Part shown: positions 1 to 5,728 of the stretch, piece after piece
How positions within the stretch are numbered: position 1 is the first letter of the stretch
How the letters are laid out: every line of letters begins with the position of its first letter
DNA from: Oscillospiraceae bacterium
Lineage (GTDB): Bacteria; Bacillota; Clostridia; Oscillospirales; Acutalibacteraceae
DNA: 6,101 nucleotides
Direction of reading: 5' to 3'
NCBI GenBank assembly: GCA_009779455.1
Contig: WREG01000127.1
Coordinates: 1 to 6,101 of the forward strand
Notes under the pieces: model-generated
Seen by the model: only the letters and a program-made list of their open reading frames with translations
The model's database searches: none
Told to the model about the DNA's origin: nothing
Translations under genes and position numbers: made by a program

Positions 1-451
1 GGTGAAAAAGGTATTTAATATCGTTCTTGCTTTTTTCGGCACCGTTTTCGCGGGGCTTCTGACAATAAAAGGCTTCGCGGCAAACGCGGCGGATACGGTC
101 GCGTTAAAGGGCGCGAAATTCCTGATAGGCTCGGCAGTCCCTGTTATCGGCGGCATAATAAGCGAGGGGTTAGGCTCGGTTATGAGCTCATTTTCTCTCA
201 TTAAAACGACGGTAGGGGTCATCGGCATTATTATTCTGGTTTTGATAAACCTGCCCGCGCTCATTGAAATGGTTTTATGGTGGCTTACGCTCGCAACAGC
301 CTCATTTGTTTCGGAAACGCTGGGGTTGAAGAATATCGCTGCCCTTTTGAATTCCATAGCGTCGGCAGTTTCGATGCTGACCGTGTTTTTATTGTTCAAC
401 GCATTTGTTTTTATTGTGTCAACAGGGGTTGTGCTGACGTTTAAACCGTAG
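1..451 (+). CDS. spoIIIAE: Stage III sporulation protein AE, 3' part (truncated by window edge)
   Basis: This is the C-terminal 149 residues of a polytopic membrane protein; the reading frame is open to the window edge. The GTG at base 2 is most likely an internal valine, because SpoIIIAE proteins are usually about 400 residues and the visible part begins inside a hydrophobic region. Several membrane segments are visible, roughly at residues 5-27, 40-58, 66-92 and 118-146 of the visible part, with small glycine/alanine-rich links. In known spore formers SpoIIIAE is an integral membrane component of the SpoIIIA-SpoIIQ complex in the mother-cell membrane around the forespore, made under sigma-E. 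The assignment rests on the membrane pattern and on the following spoIIIAF, spoIIIAG and spoIIIAH genes. The TAG stop at 449-451 lies inside an inverted repeat, so the last residues may have been altered by that repeat. The promoter is outside the window. Confidence 0.88.
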   Translation, partial: VKKVFNIVLAFFGTVFAGLLTIKGFAANAADTVALKGAKFLIGSAVPVIGGIISEGLGSVMSSFSLIKTTVGVIGIIILVLINLPALIEMVLWWLTLATASFVSETLGLKNIAALLNSIASAVSMLTVFLLFNAFVFIVSTGVVLTFKP

Positions 452-479
452 GGACCGACAGGGGCGCCGGTCCCTACGG
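446..479. repeat. Perfect 12-bp inverted repeat across the spoIIIAE stop
   Basis: Left arm CCGTAGGGACCG (446-457) and right arm CGGTCCCTACGG (468-479) are exact reverse complements around a 10-nt loop (458-467). The element includes the spoIIIAE stop codon and ends just before the spoIIIAF ribosome-binding site (about 484-488). No T-run follows, so it is not a typical intrinsic terminator, and an operon terminator here would be unexpected. In RNA it would form a stable hairpin that could affect processing, stability or relative expression of the two genes. It looks like a dispersed palindromic repeat, but only one copy is in this window. Confidence 0.85.
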
Positions 480-497
480 AGAAAGAGGCTGATACAT

Positions 498-950
498 ATG
501 GACGGGATAAAACAAATAATAATAACATACTGCTTTTGCGCTGCAGCGTGCGGCGTCATGTATTTCCTTGTGCCTAAAGGGAATATGGAAAAGCCGTTCA
601 GGGTATTTGTATCCGTGTTTTTTTTAGCGGTGCTGCTGACGCCCATATTGAAATTCAGCATTGATTTTTCCGCGTTTGATAATATAATCGAAAACGAAAC
701 GGGGGTAACGGTCCCGGCGGACATTTTAAGCGTTTATTCCGATAAAATAAAAACCGATGCCGGAACCTTGCTGCGGGAGAATAACATTTTATATAAAAAT
801 ATTGACGTTGCAATGGATATTGACGGGGACAACTACATATATATTAAACGTATATCGCTGGAGCTTGAAAATGAGGCCGACAGAAACGCGGCGGAAAAAT
901 TAATCGAAAATGAAACGGGCGTTATCCCTGAAGTTGTCAGTGGCCAGTGA
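498..950 (+). CDS. spoIIIAF: Stage III sporulation protein AF
   Basis: A 150-residue protein with two N-terminal membrane segments, about residues 6-25 and 35-53, followed by a soluble domain. That is the layout of SpoIIIAF, which is anchored in the outer forespore membrane with its soluble part inside the SpoIIIA-SpoIIQ channel. It is shorter than the B. subtilis protein (about 200 residues), as seen in many clostridia. The soluble part has an acidic stretch around residues 105-125 (DVAMDIDGDNYIYIK). Start choice: ATG at 498 follows AGAGG (484-488) at 9 nt spacing. Its last codons, AGT GGC CAG TGA, are identical to a short tandem repeat unit, so the terminal Ser-Gly-Gln and stop appear to come from that repeat. 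Identity rests on topology, size and position between spoIIIAE and spoIIIAG; direct sequence recognition is moderate. Confidence 0.85.
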   Translation: MDGIKQIIITYCFCAAACGVMYFLVPKGNMEKPFRVFVSVFFLAVLLTPILKFSIDFSAFDNIIENETGVTVPADILSVYSDKIKTDAGTLLRENNILYKNIDVAMDIDGDNYIYIKRISLELENEADRNAAEKLIENETGVIPEVVSGQ

Positions 951-966
951 TTAGTGGCCAGTTAAT
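939..966. repeat. 14-bp tandem pair at the spoIIIAF-spoIIIAG junction
   Basis: Two adjacent 14-bp units, 939-952 and 953-966, share the first 10 bases AGTGGCCAGT exactly and 12 of 14 bases overall. The first unit encodes the last three residues and stop of spoIIIAF; the second fills the spacer. The core contains TGGCCA, itself a palindrome. Only two copies are visible, so whether this is a genome-wide interspersed repeat cannot be decided here. Confidence 0.75.
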
Positions 967-981
967 GGGGTTATAAATATA

Positions 982-1548
982 ATGAACAAAAAAACAGAAG
1001 AAATTATAGGAAATAATTCTATAATTCAGAAAATATTAAAGGACAAAAAGCTTTTTCTTATCATTTCCCTCGGCGTTATAGGGATGGCTGCGCTTTTGAT
1101 ATCGGAATTTTCAGACCCGGCAAAAAAACAGGCGGAAGAAACGGGAATAATGGCGGAAAGCGATTCTTTCGCTGATTACGAAGATAAAATCAACAAAAAG
1201 CTCGCGGATATCCTTGGAGCCGTCGACGGGGCGGGCAGGGTCAAGGTGATGATCACAATCGAATGCATGGAGGAGCACATATACGCGAAAGACGAAAAAA
1301 ATTCCGCCTCGGGCAAAGACGGCGAAAAAGACATAAAAAGCGACTTCCAGTTCGTGATTATACAGGACGGGAAAGACAAAACCCAGAGCGGGCTTCAATT
1401 GAAAATGCTTATGCCGGTAGTAAAAGGCGTTGCGGTGGTATGCGACGGGGGCGATATCCCTGTTGTCAGGCAAAATATAGCGGAAATGGCGTCGGCGCTG
1501 TTCGGGATAGGGGTGTCGAAGGTTTACGTTTCTAAAATGCAGAAATAA
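982..1548 (+). CDS. spoIIIAG: Stage III sporulation protein AG
   Basis: A 188-residue protein: a short basic N-terminus, one membrane segment (about residues 23-41), then a soluble region. The region from about residue 66 to 95 (EDKINKKLADILGAVDGAG then RVKVMITIE) and the C-terminal part from about 145 to 185 fit the split ring-building-motif domain of SpoIIIAG. A charged Lys/Asp/Ser-rich insert lies between them, roughly 101-120. In B. subtilis SpoIIIAG forms a large ring in the intermembrane space as the core of the mother-cell side of the channel. The start ATG at 982 has only a weak upstream match (GGGG at 967-970, 11 nt away), so initiation may be inefficient or depend on the upstream gene. 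A later start would remove the membrane anchor and is unlikely. The TAA stop is at 1546-1548. Confidence 0.93.
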   Translation: MNKKTEEIIGNNSIIQKILKDKKLFLIISLGVIGMAALLISEFSDPAKKQAEETGIMAESDSFADYEDKINKKLADILGAVDGAGRVKVMITIECMEEHIYAKDEKNSASGKDGEKDIKSDFQFVIIQDGKDKTQSGLQLKMLMPVVKGVAVVCDGGDIPVVRQNIAEMASALFGIGVSKVYVSKMQK

Positions 1549-1553
1549 TAATG

Positions 1554-1581
1554 AATTCTACATTCTTAATTCTGCATTAAA
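1554..1581. repeat. 14-bp-period A/T-rich repeat pair before spoIIIAH
   Basis: AATTCTACATT (1554-1564) is repeated 14 bases later as AATTCTGCATT (1568-1578) with one mismatch. It fills most of the spoIIIAG-spoIIIAH spacer and ends 9 bases before the strong GGAGG ribosome-binding site at 1591-1595. The period equals that of the unrelated repeat pair before spoIIIAG. At this length an A/T-rich chance repeat is possible. Confidence 0.55.
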
Positions 1582-1602
1582 ATATTAATCGGAGGTTTTT
1601 TT

Positions 1603-2145
1603 ATGAAAACATTATTTGGGAAAAAACAATTTGTTATGGCTCTGCTTGTCGTGGCGCTTTCGGGGGCGGTTTTTGTGAACTGGTATTACACACGCCCTGA
1701 AAGCCGTGCCGAGGCGGCGGCTGAAGTTACGGGGGACGCAAACGAAGCGGGCGGGAATTTGGGCGATGTGCAGCTTGTCAGCACGGGGAGCGAAACGGCC
1801 AAGCAGTATTTCGCTTCGGTGAGGCTGAACAGGGACACCGCGCTGGATGAGGTTGTCGAAACTTTGAAAGTCGTCGTAGCGTCGGCGTCAGGCGAAGCCG
1901 CGTCAGCGGAGGTGAAAACGGCGGTTGAACAGCTTTCGATGAACATAAAGCTTGAAAAGGATGTCGAAGCCCTCGTGTCGGCAAAAACGGGCGGCGACTG
2001 CGTGACCATCATCAACGGTAGAAATATGGAAGTCGTTGTGGCAAACGAGGCGCTCAATGACGAAAGCGTACTGCAGATCAAGGATATCGTGCTGCAGAAT
2101 ACGGATATCCCGGCGGAGAAAATTACGATTATCGGGGTAAAATAA
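1603..2145 (+). CDS. spoIIIAH: Stage III sporulation protein AH
   Basis: A 180-residue protein with one N-terminal membrane segment (about residues 9-27), a low-complexity Ala/Glu/Gly-rich linker (about 33-63) and a compact C-terminal domain (about 64-180). The domain starts with a helical stretch around QYFASVRLNRD and ends with alternating beta strands (DCVTIINGRNMEVVV, KITIIGVK), as expected for the YscJ/FliF-like ring-building domain of SpoIIIAH. In known spore formers this domain crosses the intermembrane space and binds SpoIIQ of the forespore. The start is well supported: GGAGG at 1591-1595, 7 nt before ATG 1603, the strongest ribosome-binding site of the four spoIIIA genes here. The linker is shorter than in B. 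subtilis (218 residues). It is the last gene of the operon and is followed at once by a hairpin. Confidence 0.95.
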   Translation: MKTLFGKKQFVMALLVVALSGAVFVNWYYTRPESRAEAAAEVTGDANEAGGNLGDVQLVSTGSETAKQYFASVRLNRDTALDEVVETLKVVVASASGEAASAEVKTAVEQLSMNIKLEKDVEALVSAKTGGDCVTIINGRNMEVVVANEALNDESVLQIKDIVLQNTDIPAEKITIIGVK

Positions 2146-2186
2146 TAATAGGCCTCCTCGGAAATTAAATCGAGGAGGTCTATTAT
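2145..2186. terminator. Long hairpin between convergent operons, probable bidirectional terminator
   Basis: Arms 2145-2160 and 2171-2186 pair over 16 bp with a single G-U type mismatch, around a 10-nt loop (2161-2170). It begins at the last base of the spoIIIAH stop and lies about 55 nt beyond the stop of the minus-strand M3 peptidase. Reading plus, the stem is followed by GAGGATGATC, with no U-tract beyond the stem's own U/A bases. Reading minus, it is followed by TATTTTACC after an A/T-rich stem end, a somewhat better terminator tail. It therefore probably serves both operons. The remaining spacer (2187-2241) shows no gene. Confidence 0.75.
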
Positions 2187-2241
2187 GAGGATGATCGGGT
2201 AACAAGTCTAATACACAGGGTCGGTATCTTCACAACTATTT

Positions 2242-3933
2242 CTATATATTCCGCGTAAAAATCAACGCCTTTATATCTCCCGCAACCTCCTTGACAACCC
2301 CGTCGTCAAAGGGGTTTTTCAGATTGCCTGTTTTCAGCAGTTCGAAATACCCTTTGCTGCCGCCCGCCTCGCACAGGCGGAAATAATCCGACCAGGCCGC
2401 CTCTCGGTTTTCCAGCGAGCGGATATAATACTGATAGGCGCAAATCTGCGCCAGGGCGTATTCTATATAATAAAACGGGTAGACAAAGACGTGCTGCTGG
2501 CGCATCCATATACCGCCGCCCTCGAAAAAGCCGTTGCCGTCGTAATCGCGCCACGGGAGGTATTTCCCCTCTATCTTTTTCCACGCGGCGTTGCGCCCCG
2601 CTGCGGGCATTTTCGGTTTTTTGTAAACTTCCTCCTGGAACTCGTCGATAGCGACCAGATACGGCATCGTGCAAAAGCTTTGCGTGAGGTGCTTTTTCAT
2701 GTACCGCTCCGCGTCTTCGCCGAAAAACAGCCCCATCCACGGGTAGGTGAAATGCTCCATCGACATGGAATGGGTCTCGTTTATCTCGCTTGTGGAGCCG
2801 ACATATTCTGCCAGCTCCTGCCGGCGGGAGGATATATAGGCCTGGAAGGCATGCCCGGCCTCGTGGGTCATAACGTCCACGTCGGCGCTTGTGCCGTTGA
2901 AATTCGCGAAAATAAACGGCGCCTTGTAGCCCAGCATATGCGTGCAGTAGCCGCCTATCTGCTTGTTCTGCCTCGTTTCAAGGTCGAACAGCTCGTATTC
3001 CGCCATGAATTTGAAAAACTCGTCCGTTTCGGGGGACAACTCGGCGTACATCTTCCCCGCCGCCGCTATAATATCCTCCTTGCTGCCCGAAGGGGCGGGG
3101 TTCCCTTCGGGGTAAAACAGGGCTTCGTCATAAAATTTCAGTTTTTCAAGGCCCAGCCTCTCGCGCTGCGCGTCGTAAAGCTTTGCGGCGGCCGGGACGA
3201 TATGCAGGCGCACCTGCTCGCGGAACCTCGCCGCGTCCGCCGCGTTGTAGTCGTAGCGCATCCTGTTTACATAGGCGTAGTCGATATAGTTAGCGAACCC
3301 CAGCTTTTTCGCCTTTCTTACGCGCACTTTTACCATTTTGTCGAAAATCCCGTTGGTCTCCGTCGATATGCCCTCGTACAGCTTCGCCCATTCAATATAC
3401 GCGGCGCGCCTGACTTCGCGGTCGGGCGACTGCATATACTTCATCAAGCCGTAAAAATTGCACTTTTCGCCGTTGAACTCTGTCGAACAGGCCGCCGTCG
3501 TCTTTTTGTATTTCCTCGCAAGGCTGTCCTCCTGTATCATCTCCACAACCGTTTTCACGCCGTTGGTTTTCATCTGCGCCTCCAGCAGCTTGAAAGACTG
3601 TGGGCCGAATTCCTCCTCGAATTCCGTGCGGTAGGGGCTTGAAAGGAATTTTTTCACGACGCCGATGGCGGCCCCGGCTATCAAAGCCAGTGCCGTGTTG
3701 TAAAATTTTGTTTCTTTTTCATAGAATTTGTCTTTTAAATTCATGGAATTCCTAATATACGCCATTTGGTAAGGCGTCTCAAAATCATCGATCACCTGAT
3801 GGATTTTAAGGAACGCCTCCCTCGCGGCAGGGTACCCTTCCGCGTTTTTGAACATTTTGTAGTTTTTCGCGCCGTTTTTCAGCAGCGCCGCAAGCGACGG
3901 CCTTTTGTACTCTAAATCCTTGAATTTTTGCAT
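2242..3933 (-). CDS. M3-family zinc oligoendopeptidase
   Basis: A 563-residue cytosolic-type peptidase with no signal peptide or membrane segment. The zinc motif HEAGHAFQ is at residues 357-364: two His zinc ligands and the catalytic Glu. About 25 residues later, SEINETHSMSME (from residue 382) carries the third, Glu, ligand. The sequence just before the motif (NFNGTSADVDVMT) and the C-terminal His/Tyr-rich stretch (QQHVFVYPFYYIEYALAQ, about 479-496) are typical of M3 enzymes. The overall sequence resembles the M3 group related to but distinct from classical PepF; these enzymes cut short peptides. The start is placed at ATG 3933 because AAAGGAGT (3941-3948) precedes it; a longer in-frame TTG start at 3960 has no such signal and would overlap ispG. 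It is the last gene of the cluster, 13 nt after ispG. A role in turnover of peptides is inferred; the natural substrate is unknown. Confidence 0.93.
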   Translation of the reverse strand: MQKFKDLEYKRPSLAALLKNGAKNYKMFKNAEGYPAAREAFLKIHQVIDDFETPYQMAYIRNSMNLKDKFYEKETKFYNTALALIAGAAIGVVKKFLSSPYRTEFEEEFGPQSFKLLEAQMKTNGVKTVVEMIQEDSLARKYKKTTAACSTEFNGEKCNFYGLMKYMQSPDREVRRAAYIEWAKLYEGISTETNGIFDKMVKVRVRKAKKLGFANYIDYAYVNRMRYDYNAADAARFREQVRLHIVPAAAKLYDAQRERLGLEKLKFYDEALFYPEGNPAPSGSKEDIIAAAGKMYAELSPETDEFFKFMAEYELFDLETRQNKQIGGYCTHMLGYKAPFIFANFNGTSADVDVMTHEAGHAFQAYISSRRQELAEYVGSTSEINETHSMSMEHFTYPWMGLFFGEDAERYMKKHLTQSFCTMPYLVAIDEFQEEVYKKPKMPAAGRNAAWKKIEGKYLPWRDYDGNGFFEGGGIWMRQQHVFVYPFYYIEYALAQICAYQYYIRSLENREAAWSDYFRLCEAGGSKGYFELLKTGNLKNPFDDGVVKEVAGDIKALIFTRNI

Positions 3934-3940
3934 GGTTTTT

Positions 3941-3948
3941 ACTCCTTT
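3941..3948 (-). promoter_or_regulatory. Ribosome-binding site overlapping the ispG stop
   Basis: On the minus strand AAAGGAGT lies 7 nt before the ATG at 3933 and overlaps the last bases of the ispG stop codon (3947-3949). It fixes the start of the M3 peptidase. Ribosomes finishing ispG would end on this site, so translational coupling is likely. Confidence 0.8.
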
Positions 3949-4993
3949 ACATTTTTTCAATTTCTTTAATCAATTCACCAAGCAATTCGCTTTCTTTAGC
4001 CTTTTTAACAATAACGCCCTTTTTGAATATGACCCCTTCCCCGTCGCCGCCGGCTATGCCTATATCCGCCTCCCGCGCTTCGCCGGGTCCGTTTACGGCA
4101 CAGCCCATTACTGCTATTGTTATATTTTTATTAATATTGCTTAATATATTTTCTATATTTTCGGCTATTTCTAATAGATTTATCTTTGTCCTGCCGCAGG
4201 TGGGGCATGAAATCAGCCGCGCTCCCCTGCCCCTTGCCCCGGCGGCGTCAAGTATGCCGTAAGCCGCGTAAATCTCCTCAACGGGCGGCGCGGTCAGCGA
4301 GACGCGCACCGTGTCGCCTATGCCCTTCAGCAACAGCGCGCCGATGCCCACCGCCGATTTTATGACGCCCATGCGGCGGGTCCCCGCCTCCGTCACGCCG
4401 ATATGCAGGGGGTAATCGCACCTTTCGGCCATCAGCTCATACGCTTTAACCGTGTTTTGCACGTCCGAGGACTTAATTGAGACTACGATGTCGTCAAAAT
4501 CAAATTTTTCAAGGAGCTTCACATGACCCATCGCGCTTTCGGCAAGGGCTTCGGGGACGGGCGAGCCGTATTTCGCGAGGATCTCTTTTTCAACCGAGCC
4601 GGAATTCACGCCCACCCTTATGGGGATGTTCTTTTCGCGGCAGGCGGCAACGACTTTTTTCACCCTGTCCCCGCCGCCGATATTCCCGGGGTTTATCCTG
4701 ATTTTGTCTGCCCCCGCCGCCGCGCTTTCAATGGCCAGGCGGTAATCGAAGTGGATATCCGCGGCTATCGGCGCTTTTACGGCCTCTTTCAGCGCGGGAA
4801 TGTTTTTGACGCACTCTTTATTTGGTATGGCAATCCGTATAAGCTCGCAGCCCGCGCTTTCAAGCTCCAGAGCCTGGGATACGCAAGCATTTATGTTGCC
4901 CGACGGCGTGTTAAGCATCGACTGGACGAGGATGGGCGAACCGCCGCCTATAAAAGCGTTTCCGACCGCAATTTTTTTAGCATTTCTTCTCAT
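3947..4993 (-). CDS. ispG: 4-hydroxy-3-methylbut-2-en-1-yl diphosphate synthase (IspG/GcpE)
   Basis: A 348-residue cytosolic iron-sulfur enzyme of the MEP isoprenoid pathway. It reductively opens the cyclic diphosphate MEcPP to give HMBPP, taking electrons from ferredoxin or flavodoxin. The N-terminal TIM-barrel half shows GGGSPILVQSM (16-26), IAADIHFDYRLA (76-87), KIRINPGNIG (97-106) and HIGVTEAG (197-204). The C-terminal half carries the [4Fe-4S] ligands Cys263 and Cys266 (CPTCGR) and Cys298 (GCAVNGPGEA), with Glu305 as fourth ligand; spacing equals that of E. coli Cys270/273/305 and Glu312. Length is normal for the bacterial two-domain form. The start at ATG 4993 lies 1 nt after the HEPN stop, and its GGAAGA site (4999-5004) is inside the HEPN coding end. 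The first two thirds are G+C-rich, unlike the gene just upstream. rseP-ispG adjacency is common in clostridia. Confidence 0.97.
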   Translation of the reverse strand: MRRNAKKIAVGNAFIGGGSPILVQSMLNTPSGNINACVSQALELESAGCELIRIAIPNKECVKNIPALKEAVKAPIAADIHFDYRLAIESAAAGADKIRINPGNIGGGDRVKKVVAACREKNIPIRVGVNSGSVEKEILAKYGSPVPEALAESAMGHVKLLEKFDFDDIVVSIKSSDVQNTVKAYELMAERCDYPLHIGVTEAGTRRMGVIKSAVGIGALLLKGIGDTVRVSLTAPPVEEIYAAYGILDAAGARGRGARLISCPTCGRTKINLLEIAENIENILSNINKNITIAVMGCAVNGPGEAREADIGIAGGDGEGVIFKKGVIVKKAKESELLGELIKEIEKM

Positions 4994-4994
4994 T

Positions 4995-5381
4995 TTAATC
5001 TTCCAGGTATACCTTTACTTGTTTTAAAAAATATTCCGCGCTTTTGACTTGCGTCCTTACTTCTTCTTTGCCGATAATAAAATAATCATCATAATCGCAT
5101 TCCGAACGAAGGGTAAACAAGCTTCCCACAATATCGGACATCCGTTTTTCAAAAATGCCGGATTTTATATAATTTTCACGGAAATATGCGATGACCGCCG
5201 AATGCTTTTTAAAATCAATTCCTTCAAGCGCAAAAATACTGCGTATACAATGAAATACACAATAATACGAACGGTTGACAGCGCTGCAATAATCGTTGTT
5301 CGTTAAGTTATCCACAGCGGTTGACAGGCATTGCCCGGCTTTTTCTAAACGCCATCTCGACAGTGATTTTCTATCTTCCAT
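4995..5381 (-). CDS. HEPN-domain protein (UPF0332 type), candidate toxin RNase
   Basis: A 128-residue, mostly helical protein without signal peptide or membrane segment. The central sequence AVNRSYYCVFHCIRSIF (34-50), then FKKHSAVIAYF (57-67) and LRSECDYDDYF (91-101), matches the UPF0332 branch of HEPN proteins. It contains an R-x6-H arrangement (Arg37, His44), within the Rx4-6H pattern of RNase-active HEPN domains. Such proteins are usually encoded next to a minimal nucleotidyltransferase, as here, and several such pairs act as toxin-antitoxin or phage-defence modules. The ATG at 5381 lies inside the end of the nucleotidyltransferase gene (11-nt overlap, different frame), with AAGGGG at 5391-5396, 9 nt upstream. 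Sampled G+C is about 39%. Toxicity is inferred from family and context only; some HEPN-MNT pairs may have other roles. Confidence 0.87.
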   Translation of the reverse strand: MEDRKSLSRWRLEKAGQCLSTAVDNLTNNDYCSAVNRSYYCVFHCIRSIFALEGIDFKKHSAVIAYFRENYIKSGIFEKRMSDIVGSLFTLRSECDYDDYFIIGKEEVRTQVKSAEYFLKQVKVYLED

Positions 5382-5715
5382 ACACCGTCACCCCTTCATC
5401 AGCCACATTTTTATAAAAAGGAAGTATATGGACATTGTCGTTGAAAAATTTCCAATTTTTAAGAAAAATTGATATAGTAATATTATTTTCAAGGCTGATA
5501 TCGCTTGAAATATTACATATAGCGTCTCTGTAGCGCGGCAATTCGTTATTGTCTATATCTGCCAAAACCATTATATCGACATCTGATTCGCTGTCATAGT
5601 CGCCCCGGGCATATGAGCCGTATAAAATGATGCTGTACAGCTTGTCCTCTAAAACATTGCGAACATTTTCGACGACATCATCTGTTATTTTATTCAGCTG
5701 TGTTTGATCACACAT
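5371..5715 (-). CDS. MNT-type minimal nucleotidyltransferase, candidate antitoxin
   Basis: A 114-residue polymerase-beta-superfamily nucleotidyltransferase. The signature is GSYARGDYDSESDVDIMV (33-50): Gly33-Ser34, ten residues, then Asp45-x-Asp47, exactly the GSx10DxD pattern. The two aspartates bind the metals of the nucleotide. The strand where the third acidic residue is often found (NNITISIFL, 77-85) has no Asp or Glu, so activity is uncertain. In the studied MntA-HepT system the MNT protein neutralises the HEPN toxin by adding AMP groups; a like role is inferred here, although this HEPN partner belongs to another HEPN subfamily. The start ATG at 5715 follows AAGGGG (5722-5727) at 6 nt, and lies 13 nt after the rseP stop. 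Sampled G+C is about 35%, with stretches near 22-27%, lower than rseP and ispG, hinting at later acquisition. Confidence 0.9.
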   Translation of the reverse strand: MCDQTQLNKITDDVVENVRNVLEDKLYSIILYGSYARGDYDSESDVDIMVLADIDNNELPRYRDAICNISSDISLENNITISIFLKNWKFFNDNVHILPFYKNVADEGVTVYGR

Positions 5716-5728
5716 AATAAGCCCCTTT

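Noticed and set aside
2..4. GTG at base 2 as a true start of spoIIIAE
   Set aside because: The protein would be far shorter than the family and begin inside a membrane region; the frame runs off the window edge.
2491..3642. Open 383-codon frame on the plus strand opposite the M3 peptidase
   Set aside because: Shadow of the G+C-rich peptidase gene: the opposite strand has complete M3 motifs, while this translation is Arg/Val/His-rich with no recognisable domain.
3934..3960. Nine-residue longer start (TTG at 3960) for the M3 peptidase
   Set aside because: It would overlap ispG and has no ribosome-binding site, whereas ATG 3933 has AAAGGAGT at good spacing.
4523..5047. Open 174-codon frame on the plus strand opposite ispG
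   Set aside because: IspG on the other strand is unmistakable with all iron-sulfur ligands; this frame has no recognisable domain and runs across the HEPN-ispG junction.
5308..5316. TTATCCACA, an exact DnaA-box consensus, inside the HEPN gene
   Set aside because: A single nine-base match within coding sequence, with no cluster of boxes, no A/T-rich unwinding region and no dnaA or dnaN nearby; not evidence for an origin.
5272..5327. CGGTTGACAG occurring twice (5272-5281 and 5318-5327), each containing TTGACA on the plus strand
   Set aside because: Both copies are explained by HEPN codons in different frames, and neither has a -10 match at suitable spacing for an antisense promoter.
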